From Vampirovibrio chlorellavorus (GTDB taxonomy: Bacteria > Cyanobacteriota > Vampirovibrionia > Vampirovibrionales > Vampirovibrionaceae), in assembly GCA_903866275.1 (NCBI GenBank), contig CAIPMU010000020.1:186001-250000 (forward strand): 64,000 nt of DNA. The letters are read 5' to 3'. The position numbers were made by a program, and so were the translations under genes. Positions 50,601 to 57,592 of this stretch are shown piece after piece (the first letter of the stretch is position 1; each line of letters opens with the position of its first letter). The notes under the pieces were generated by a model. It was not told the DNA's origin and did not search any database. It worked only from the letters and a program-made list of their open reading frames with translations.

Positions 50601-52810
50601 CCGTCTCGCACATAGGGCGAGTTGGCGTTGGCGATCCAGATGCCGGATTGATCGTAAATCGTTCGCCCCCCATCATCTTTTGCTTCCGCAGAGAGATAAT
50701 AATTATCGGAGAAATACTGGCTGGTCGTGGGCAAAGTCACTTCCGCCTGACCACGCGCATCGGTGGTCACGCTGGTAGATGCGGTTACGGTGTTGCCGCG
50801 ATACTCCGATTTTTGGCTATCCCAATTCCAGCGCGTGAGGGCCACCTGAATGGCGCGATTGGCGATGGGTTTGCCCTGGTAATCCACCGCGCTGACTGTG
50901 GCCTGCAAGGGCTCCCCGGCGCGATTCACCCAGCTTTTGGGTTGCACGAACAAGGTAAAATCGCCCGCAGTGACCGACTGCTTGCCGCTACCCACCACGG
51001 CAATGCGACTTAAATCCGTGACTTCCGCCTGCACGGTGTAACGCTTGTCCGCAAAATCCGCGCCGTAGGGATCTTCATGATTCCACGTCGTCGGCTGCGT
51101 ATCGTACTCGATTAACGCTTCGCCGGTGGCATCCGTCTGGGCGTAGCCTTCCGAGATAAAGGCGCCCGCATACCCGCTATCGCTGTAGCCTTCGCCATCT
51201 TCATCCCAATCGTCAAAATAGCTGGCATAGGCGGGGCGCGGCATTAGCGCGTTGCGCCCCGACCCATCGGTATCGGCGTAAATGCTGTACTTGATGCGCG
51301 CGTTGGCCACGGGAGCGCCAAAATAATAGCTCGCCCGAATGCGCGCTTTGGCCTTGCCGCCCGCAATCACCCGGGTTTTCAACGGCATCACATCCACCTG
51401 ATATTCCGGTTTGCGGTACTGAGCGACTTCAAAGCGATGGTAACTCGTGCTCTGATCGGGATAGGTCAGCGTGACCTGATACGCGCCCGTTTTGGCATCG
51501 GCGGGCAGATGATACACCCCGTTAAAACTCCCCAACGCGTTAGCGGTGAGTTTTCCCGCCCAGAGCGGCGTGTTATCGGGATCTTCCACGGCAATTTTGA
51601 CTGGCAAACCACTGTGCGGTGTCTTTAAACCCTCCGGGGTTTGCAGGCGCGTGATGCCCTTAAAATACACCGTCTGCCCCAGCCGATAAATGGGGCGCTC
51701 CGTGTAAAAATACGTTTCGTAAGTGGGATTATTGGTGCTCCAGTAATCAATGCTGCCAAAGGCATGATGGGTGCTTTTTGCGCTAATCGCATTTCCCAAG
51801 GCGACTAAACTGGAATCCTTGGGTTGCACCACTCCGGGAAAACGCGCAAAACCATCCACGCCCGTGAGTGCTTCGCCCAGTGCTTTTCCGTTTAAGGCCG
51901 CCCGATCTTTTAATTGAATGGCCACTTGAGGCCAGGGTTTTAAGGTGTCCAGATTAATCGCGCGCACCAGCGTTTGCTCGGGGGCCTGTTTCACAATCAG
52001 GCCCAACTGGCTGACGCTAAACCACATCACATTCCAGGCGCTCTGTTTGTTCATGTTCGACACTTCACCCATCACCAGATATTCTCCGGCGGGTAGGGCG
52101 TGATTCAGTTTAAATTCGGCATGCGCCCAATCTTCGCTATCCGGGTGCAGTTCGCGGGTGAGGGTTTGCAGGGGTTTGTCGTTGGTCAACCAACGCGGAC
52201 GTCCCGTTTGCTCGTAAGGTTTGTACAGGCTTAAATCAGAACTAAATTCTATGCCTTCAGGATTTTTTTGCGCCATTAAGGGCAAAATATCTTTGCGGTA
52301 CAAACGCACTGTGGCGTGATCGCTGCCTGTGGCGTTGATCCAGAAATGGGGCACTTCGTGCGGGGTAAACACGCGGGTGTTGCTGGCAATATTCAGGCTG
52401 GGCTCCAGCAGGCTCAGCTCGACCGGTTTTTTCAGATGATTGACTTTGGCCTCATCCACAAACAGGCCGGTCTGGTTGACGGTGCCAAAGCCGGTGGCTC
52501 GCAATCGCAGTTGATACTCGCCCACGGGCAACTGATTGATCTGAAAACTGCCGTCCGGTTGCACCCAGACGCCGCGCTCCACCATGCCGCCCCCAACGGG
52601 CCCCGTTGCCAGGGCAAACACGCGCCGGTTGCGAATATCGGCGGTGCTTAAATGAAAGCGTTTTTCTTCCAGCGTGATTTTTCCCGCAAGGCTGCCGGTG
52701 GCTTTTTCCGTGGCCACGGCAATCACGCCCGCGGCAAAAAACAGGGTGAGGGCCAACCCATTCCAGAAGAGCGGCGTTTTGAAGGATTGCAATGATTTAA
52801 TGGTAAACAT
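47684..52810 (-). CDS. Alpha-2-macroglobulin-like protein with thioester motif
   Basis: This 1708-aa bacterial alpha-2-macroglobulin acts at the periplasmic face, trapping proteases that breach the outer membrane. It starts with one membrane anchor (about residues 12-32) and no lipobox. A carboxypeptidase-regulatory-like beta domain follows (DGSFQINQLPVGEYQLRLR), then macroglobulin MG repeats (ERPIYRLGQTVYFKGITRL, KYKPGETAVYTIKATDAQGK). The MG-to-A2M segment is FRDMAAWLPNLITNDLGVAT, then the thioester site YGCTEQTMSR near residue 1150 and an alpha-toroid thereafter. The Cys-x-Glu-Gln motif is intact. ATG 52810 overlaps the end of the AMMECR1-like gene by 14 bases. It belongs with the transpeptidase and SpoIID-like genes. 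Confidence 0.93.
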   Translation of the reverse strand: MFTIKSLQSFKTPLFWNGLALTLFFAAGVIAVATEKATGSLAGKITLEEKRFHLSTADIRNRRVFALATGPVGGGMVERGVWVQPDGSFQINQLPVGEYQLRLRATGFGTVNQTGLFVDEAKVNHLKKPVELSLLEPSLNIASNTRVFTPHEVPHFWINATGSDHATVRLYRKDILPLMAQKNPEGIEFSSDLSLYKPYEQTGRPRWLTNDKPLQTLTRELHPDSEDWAHAEFKLNHALPAGEYLVMGEVSNMNKQSAWNVMWFSVSQLGLIVKQAPEQTLVRAINLDTLKPWPQVAIQLKDRAALNGKALGEALTGVDGFARFPGVVQPKDSSLVALGNAISAKSTHHAFGSIDYWSTNNPTYETYFYTERPIYRLGQTVYFKGITRLQTPEGLKTPHSGLPVKIAVEDPDNTPLWAGKLTANALGSFNGVYHLPADAKTGAYQVTLTYPDQSTSYHRFEVAQYRKPEYQVDVMPLKTRVIAGGKAKARIRASYYFGAPVANARIKYSIYADTDGSGRNALMPRPAYASYFDDWDEDGEGYSDSGYAGAFISEGYAQTDATGEALIEYDTQPTTWNHEDPYGADFADKRYTVQAEVTDLSRIAVVGSGKQSVTAGDFTLFVQPKSWVNRAGEPLQATVSAVDYQGKPIANRAIQVALTRWNWDSQKSEYRGNTVTASTSVTTDARGQAEVTLPTTSQYFSDNYYLSAEAKDDGGRTIYDQSGIWIANANSPYVRDGNAALQEAFSVKLDKKVYQPGDTAKVMITAPVSGKEHSDVILAIEGAKLHEVRSVAMDSTAKLVEIPIRGNYAPNVYVTATLVGPKRQFYNQSTMLKVSPQAHFLTLNIQTNKPKYKPGETAVYTIKATDAQGKPAPHAELSLGVVDESIYAIRPEAAPDIRKFFYARIENRVSTFSSFPEDYSGGPDKIEPRVRKDFRDMAAWLPNLITNDLGVATAKVKLPDNLTSWRATVRGITSASDVGSVVANVVATQDLIVRLALPRFYTQYDEGVLSAVVHNYTDQAQRVTLSLQPSAQFGMREGLSQVLTVSPDQASRYDWHATLQQPGSGVVQVKAIGQTDGDALEMKVPILPLGVEIRQSASGILLGDPDQLNLPYHIPAGTSPELAQVLVSVASSSLGPVLGSFDSLIDYPYGCTEQTMSRLMPAVVAHNLSRKLGIPMDRMLDQRFAQVATQALAKLNSYHHGDGGWGWWQYDTSDPYLTAYVMEGLSALRESGYVIPEDALPTGWEAEGVAYLQKASNQLTEQLSDPKIASSRAEQMDRLIDLAYMNETLSLYPQVNEKSKAKSRAKVRAQTRAFWLKKLPDAPPEALAYITLAFDRMGDKAAAQQSYRALNQLAHSVDHMQSWEHAAPLLKLLRLKPDEEYTYRFTSVETTALALRAAVAMEGDAALNSPDAARLEAIEQWLILQHTPRTGARSGFAEFNGDHHSITESGGWENTKTTATVLRAMTEKAIAQNKPRESQFTVSSNLWAAAKSFTQDTLYSPAQTTSTPLSQLPGQALTLQKQGPGRLYYSSLLSYYLNLKPGALVPQTVMPQGLTVQRTFERIVAEPVGPQGTMRLKTTPITDGQVHAGETVLMRVTVNAPTTLPYAIINAYLPSGGEVISNDPRESQIEETSDFETSWNQWWWSHQDVLDDRVVLFASQIPAGKSEFHMLVRMELPGRFQMNPVKLEGMYTQRIQAYSSLDSLQVVE

Positions 52811-53492
52811 CGGCTTTAATCCTATACAGTTGAAACTGTTGACCGGGCTGAATGCCCGCTTTGAGCTTGCAGCGCACCAATTGGTACGTGGCATCCCGCG
52901 CCTCGCCGGGTAAAATGACCCCCGTGCGTCCGCCTTGACGAATCATTAATCCGTCCAGCAAAGGGTTTTGCCCTTGCAGGCTGTGAATCGGTTCCAGGGC
53001 AGTGACTACAGTGACTTGCGGTTTTAAGTTTTGCCACTCGTTGGGGCGAATGGGCCGGTAGCGATATTCCTTGGTGAGCGCACCCAGGGTTGCGGCAACC
53101 GTGGCTTCCGTCACGGTTTTTTGCTGCGGAAACACTGACCCCCAGCAGGCCCGCGTCGCGCCGTTGCGACTGAGGGTCACAAACACCCCGGCGGGCCGAT
53201 GATAAGGTGTGGCCACAGACGGTAAGTGTTGCAAAAATTGCGCATACGCTGACGAGGAAGAAGGCCCGGCCACGATGGACGTCTCCATCGTTTTGCTTGA
53301 GGGGCGTTCAAAATAAAACTGCATGGTATGTTCTACCAGCGCAGGCAGCGAGAGGGTTTTACTCCAGGCCGTTGAATGACTGCTGAGCGACAAGGCCAGC
53401 AGAATGCCTAAAACCCTCCACCCCCGGTGTTGATTGATCTTGCGATGCTGCAACCGTTTCAGGATGACGTTTCCTTTGCAACCAGACCCCAT
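52797..53492 (-). CDS. Secreted AMMECR1-domain protein
   Basis: This 231-aa protein has a hydrophobic signal-like segment (about residues 27-46, ending TAWS) followed by an AMMECR1 domain (about 95-215). The domain shows GVFVTLSRNGATRACWGSVF, where the Arg-x-Cys-x-Gly active-site-like motif lies, then PQVTVVTALEPI and GGRTGVILPGEARD. AMMECR1 proteins are usually cytoplasmic; an exported form next to an alpha-2-macroglobulin gene is unusual. I chose ATG 53492 because longer versions would overlap the divergent transpeptidase gene. Its stop overlaps the next start, which implies coupled translation. Confidence 0.78.
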   Translation of the reverse strand: MGSGCKGNVILKRLQHRKINQHRGWRVLGILLALSLSSHSTAWSKTLSLPALVEHTMQFYFERPSSKTMETSIVAGPSSSSAYAQFLQHLPSVATPYHRPAGVFVTLSRNGATRACWGSVFPQQKTVTEATVAATLGALTKEYRYRPIRPNEWQNLKPQVTVVTALEPIHSLQGQNPLLDGLMIRQGGRTGVILPGEARDATYQLVRCKLKAGIQPGQQFQLYRIKADVYH

Positions 53493-53565
53493 TCGAAGAT
53501 GCGAAATGCCACCAATCACTATACAATAAACCGCAGAATCAATCGAAGAGTTTGAGTGATCATTG

Positions 53566-54579
53566 ATGCAGCCCCATTGTACCAGTTCCAGTGTTAGCCG
53601 TCGGGATTTTTTAAAAATCCTGCTGGGGTTGACTGGTGTGGCGGCCAGTTTAACCACGGTGTTAAAGGTCAGCGATGCCGCCCAGTCTAGGAGACTATTT
53701 CGCTGGAAGGAGCCTGTCTGGATTTGGGATTTATCAGCATCCCCAACGAGCCCCATTGCCATTCAAGGCCCCATCCCAACACCGGATAGAATCTTGCCGT
53801 TTGGGATGCCCGGTTCTGTGATGAAATTAATTACTGCCACTGCATTATTAGAAGACGGTTTACTCTCGGCCAATACCATTTTTATTTGTAACGGGCGCGT
53901 GAAAACGAACGGGCACTGGGTCGTCTGTCCGCATCCTCACGGACGCTTAACCGTTCATCAGGCGATTGGTTTCTCCTGCAATGTTTTTTTCGCTCAGGCG
54001 GTGAAGGGATTAAGTCGACATCGCCTGATTTACTATGCTCGGCAATTTCAGCTGGATCGCCCCGTTCAGTCAATGGGCAGCCATGCGGATCGAATTGAGT
54101 TGCATGATAAACTGAAAGAAAAAATTCGAAAAAATAATTCCCAGGACAAAGTGCTTCATCATTGGGGGGAGTCATTTACATTCACCACCGATGGGTTGGA
54201 TGCACAGCCTTTCCACTTTCTGGCTCTGGGACTTTCTCCGCTGATTCAGCCCAATGCGTTGCAACTGCTGCGAGTGGCGAAACACATTGCCCAACAAAGT
54301 ATCCCTCAAATTCGGCCTCAAACGTGGATAATTTTACAACAGGGCATGCGGCTGGCAGCGCGCGCTGGCACCGCGCAAGTGCTGGATCCGGCAGATCGTT
54401 TCAAATTGGCTGCCAAGACGGGAACGGTGCCTCATGGGCAAAATTTTAGCAGTTGGCTGATCGGATATTTTCCATTTGAACAACCTCGTTATGCCATTTG
54501 TGCCTATGCTCCGTCAGGCACCGCCCGAGACAGTGCAGTGCCTCTGCTGCGCGATTTTTTAGCTCAGTGGGAGAGATAA
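53566..54579 (+). CDS. Tat-signal penicillin-binding transpeptidase-domain protein
   Basis: This 337-aa protein carries a twin-arginine-type signal (SRRDFLKILLGLTGVAASL, residues 11-29) and a penicillin-binding transpeptidase fold. All three motifs are present: SVMK (S84, K87), SCN (137-139) and KTG (284-286). It should be a serine acyl-enzyme acting on peptidoglycan stem peptides, or a relative of class D beta-lactamases, in the periplasm. Compared with PbpC it lacks a glycosyltransferase domain. ATG 53566 is preferred to the TTG one codon upstream. It is divergent from the AMMECR1-alpha-2-macroglobulin genes; its stop overlaps the next start (TAATG). Confidence 0.85.
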   Translation: MQPHCTSSSVSRRDFLKILLGLTGVAASLTTVLKVSDAAQSRRLFRWKEPVWIWDLSASPTSPIAIQGPIPTPDRILPFGMPGSVMKLITATALLEDGLLSANTIFICNGRVKTNGHWVVCPHPHGRLTVHQAIGFSCNVFFAQAVKGLSRHRLIYYARQFQLDRPVQSMGSHADRIELHDKLKEKIRKNNSQDKVLHHWGESFTFTTDGLDAQPFHFLALGLSPLIQPNALQLLRVAKHIAQQSIPQIRPQTWIILQQGMRLAARAGTAQVLDPADRFKLAAKTGTVPHGQNFSSWLIGYFPFEQPRYAICAYAPSGTARDSAVPLLRDFLAQWER

Positions 54580-55766
54580 TGAGTGCCAATTTAGTGGATG
54601 CCCATTTTGTCATGAAAAAGTATTTTTTCACAAAAAAACGAATTAAAAGTTATCTGGCACTCGGGCTGGCTCTCTTAATGCCCTCAGTCGCATTTTCCGC
54701 CCTGCCTGCAATGGTTCGAGTTTCCCTTTTTCAGGCGCATGCTCCGGTGCAAGAGCTCGTCGTGCAAGGGCCCTTTCAGCTGGCCACATCAACGCCTCGC
54801 ACATTGGGGAAGGGCCGCTATACGCTACGCATGGCTCAACATCAACTCTTGCTGTGCGGCCCGGAACCATCGCGATATTGTCTGAGAAGTCAACGATTTT
54901 TACTCATTCCAGCGAATGGAGAAAAAAGCGTTTCACTGGGCTTACCCAATCAACCGCAGCGCTTATATTCCGGCCGGTTGGAATTCAGCATGAAGTCAAA
55001 TCACGCGTTGCGTATTATCAATGCATTGCCTACCCGAGATTATGTGGCCTTGGTGGTGGGTAGCGAAACCCCATCGGGCTGGCCGATGGAGGCCCTGAAG
55101 GCGCAAGCGGTGCTTACCCAGACGCGCCTGTTTCGGTATCAGCCGGGCGATGCATTAGACGATACCACGCAGCAGGAAGTGTATCTGGGGGAGCGTCATC
55201 GACGGCCTGAAGTGGTGCAGGCGGTGACCAGCGTATGGGATGAAATCCTCACCATTCAGGGGCATCCCGTCACGCCGTTTTATCACGCCAGTTGTGCGGG
55301 CCACACCAGTGGGGCGGAGATCTTTGGACAGCATCATCGCCTGCCGGGAATGACGGGTGTGCCTTGCGCGGGGTGTCGGCTGGCCCCTTTTGGGAAACCG
55401 ACCCTGCATCGAATTCCCGCCAAAACTTATGCCGACGTTTTCCCCCCAGGATTGCCTAAAGTGACGCAACGGGATCAGGCGGGCAGGCCGCTCCTGGTGC
55501 AATTTTCCAATGGTTCCACGCAAAGTGGGTATGCCTTTTGGTTGGCTGTGGGGCAACGGCTTGGCTGGGATAAAGCGCCCGGCTTGTATTTTTCGTGGCG
55601 CTCCACCACCGATGGACAAATTCTGTTTGAATCCCGTGGGGCGGGGCATGGGGTGGGGCTTTGTCAATATGGGGCAGCGGCGCTGGCTCGGCAGCATCGC
55701 AGCTATCAGGATATTCTGAACACATATTTTCCTGGGGCAAAAACAGCAAAAATCAACATGCCTTAA
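54579..55766 (+). CDS. SpoIID/LytB-domain protein
   Basis: This 395-aa protein has an N-terminal signal helix (about residues 22-41) and a SpoIID-type domain over most of its length. Recognisable parts are YSGRLEFSMKSNHALRIINA, LPTRDYVALVVGSETPSGWP with MEALKAQAVLTQTRLF, then YHASCAGHTSGAEIFG, and GAGHGVGLCQYGAAALARQH near the end. SpoIID proteins cleave denuded glycan strands of peptidoglycan. The TAATG overlap with the transpeptidase gene implies coupled translation and a joint wall-remodelling role. The C-terminal YFPGA ending is usual for the family. Confidence 0.9.
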   Translation: MSANLVDAHFVMKKYFFTKKRIKSYLALGLALLMPSVAFSALPAMVRVSLFQAHAPVQELVVQGPFQLATSTPRTLGKGRYTLRMAQHQLLLCGPEPSRYCLRSQRFLLIPANGEKSVSLGLPNQPQRLYSGRLEFSMKSNHALRIINALPTRDYVALVVGSETPSGWPMEALKAQAVLTQTRLFRYQPGDALDDTTQQEVYLGERHRRPEVVQAVTSVWDEILTIQGHPVTPFYHASCAGHTSGAEIFGQHHRLPGMTGVPCAGCRLAPFGKPTLHRIPAKTYADVFPPGLPKVTQRDQAGRPLLVQFSNGSTQSGYAFWLAVGQRLGWDKAPGLYFSWRSTTDGQILFESRGAGHGVGLCQYGAAALARQHRSYQDILNTYFPGAKTAKINMP

Positions 55767-56010
55767 TCAATCTGGGGCAATTTCAATCTTTATCGAAAAA
55801 TAGTAGATTTAATTCGCTATGGTTTGTGCGCGCCAGCTGTCATAATGCCCAGTATCCCCCGCCAGACTTTCGCTATGCCGACAGGGGCCGGGGTTGATCT
55901 ATTGACATCAATCGTTACTTTGAAGTGATTCCGATTTAATTCATGGTTCGATACCAATCGCGCGGGCGCGTTGGGATGGGGCTATGACTTCTGGAAAGGA
56001 ACTTTTTATT

Positions 56011-56814
56011 ATGACACTCGGTCGTACCAAAAACATCAGTGCGCCTCGAATTAGCGCACCACCATCCATTAATAACTATCAATTTCAGGCTCCCACGGGC
56101 GATGCCTATGCCGTGACTCGCAATGGGAATACCGAAAGAAGTCAAACGTTTTTAACCCCACAGACTCAGGCTATTGTGGCCACGAGTCAGGAAGCATTGG
56201 GCAATCTGGCCTCGGATCTCAATCAAACCGATCCGCAACGGGTGCAGGATATTGCTCAAACCAGTCAGAATTTTTATGACTTGCAAGCTCAAAATATCAA
56301 TACCAACGCAGATACACTGGATAGCCAGACGCAGTCGGATCTCGCACAGCGCTTTGGGGGTGCCTTTAATGCTACTTTTGGTACCACCTTACTGGGTCAG
56401 CAAAATAAAAATAGATTGAATCAACTGTATAACGCCAGCAAGGATGCCACGCTCTATGGCCAGAATATTTATCAGCAGGATCAGCAGAATAAAATACAGC
56501 GATTTCAGGCGTTTGGTAATTATATAAACGATCAAAACAATCAGGCCCAAGACGCCACGCAATTTGGTTCGGGGATATTGCAGAATGAGGCAGGACGCGC
56601 TCAAAATCTGGCGATTTCCAGAGCGCAATTACTGCAGAACTCACAAATTCATAATCAGAGCGCCGCAATTCAGTTGCGACAGCAACGACTGTCTCTGATA
56701 CAATCCCTGATGTCTGCTGGCGGTTCTTTGGGTAGTGCGAAATCATTTTCTGGAGGCATCTCTGGGGATATGGGTAATACATCCACCCTGGAGCAAGGGG
56801 CAATGTTGGCATAA
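56011..56814 (+). CDS. Orphan Gln/Asn-rich helical protein, phage ejection protein-like
   Basis: This 267-aa protein is rich in Gln, Asn and Ala and is probably one long helical rod: TPQTQAIVATSQEALGNLAS, then RFGGAFNATFGTTLLGQQNK, LYGQNIYQQDQQNKIQRFQA, and a Gly/Ser-rich end. The ordering (N-terminal region, RFGG...FGTTLLGQ core, repeated NQ/YQQD helices, Gly-rich C-terminus) resembles internal virion or ejection proteins of small tailed phages. No other phage genes surround it, so it may be a domesticated or stray gene. I favour ATG 56011 with AGGA ten bases upstream; an earlier start at 55984 would add nine residues. Confidence 0.6.
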   Translation: MTLGRTKNISAPRISAPPSINNYQFQAPTGDAYAVTRNGNTERSQTFLTPQTQAIVATSQEALGNLASDLNQTDPQRVQDIAQTSQNFYDLQAQNINTNADTLDSQTQSDLAQRFGGAFNATFGTTLLGQQNKNRLNQLYNASKDATLYGQNIYQQDQQNKIQRFQAFGNYINDQNNQAQDATQFGSGILQNEAGRAQNLAISRAQLLQNSQIHNQSAAIQLRQQRLSLIQSLMSAGGSLGSAKSFSGGISGDMGNTSTLEQGAMLA

Positions 56815-57094
56815 CCCTTTAAGGGTAATCATTTCACTCAGAGGGCTTTCATTGTTGCCGGGTAGTGTGTGTCCCAGTTTAACCCGATTCTGTCCTGAGT
56901 CATCTTCTAACGCGGGAATTCTGGCATTCATTCAGGGACGCATCTACCCAGTGACTTGCCTTTGAGTTTTGCCCTATACTGATGTTATAAGAAAGTGGAT
57001 GTGTATTGAAAACCTTGCAGCAATGATGCGATTCTAATGCTGAATTTCTGACAGATTGTAAAAACTGAAAGTATTGCTTGAAGGAGTCTCTCTT

Positions 57095-57394
57095 ATGCGC
57101 CACGCGACAAGCCTATTAAGTGTTGATGCATTGCATGAGGCACTGGTGCATCTTCCTGGCTGGCAGGTTCAGAACAACGCGCTGGCGCGTGAGTATGCGG
57201 CGCAGAGCTATCTGGATGGTTTAGCCAGGCTGAATGTGATTGCTCAGCTTTCGGAAGATGCTGATCATCATCCGGAGCTGATTTTAGCTTGGGGGAAACT
57301 GACCATTCGGTTCTGGACGCATACGGTACAAGGGATTACAGCGCTTGATCTGGAGCTGGCCAGACAAGTGGAAACGATTTTGCAGCAACCCTAA
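57095..57394 (+). CDS. phhB: Pterin-4a-carbinolamine dehydratase
   Basis: This 99-aa protein starts at ATG 57095 with AAGGAG upstream. It matches pterin-4a-carbinolamine dehydratase, which regenerates tetrahydrobiopterin-type cofactors after hydroxylase turnover. The motif DADHHPELILAWGKLTIRFW carries the conserved His pair and the strand that follows, and THTVQGITALDLELA is the closing helix. Length is normal. No aromatic amino-acid hydroxylase is in the window. It sits alone between orphan and TPR genes. Confidence 0.92.
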   Translation: MRHATSLLSVDALHEALVHLPGWQVQNNALAREYAAQSYLDGLARLNVIAQLSEDADHHPELILAWGKLTIRFWTHTVQGITALDLELARQVETILQQP

Positions 57395-57592
57395 AGTGCC
57401 TTTTGGAGTAATTCGCGGGCAATAGCGGTATCTAGCCTCAGGGACAGCAAGCTCTGGTTTTAGCCGACAGGGGAGCGGACAAGTCGTGGAATCTCGCTTA
57501 TAATAACGAAATATGCCTTGAGACGTGTTGAGAGACAAGACGTCTTAGAGGCGTATTCTTAGCTGTCCTAGTCTGCTTGAAGGTGCTCATAG

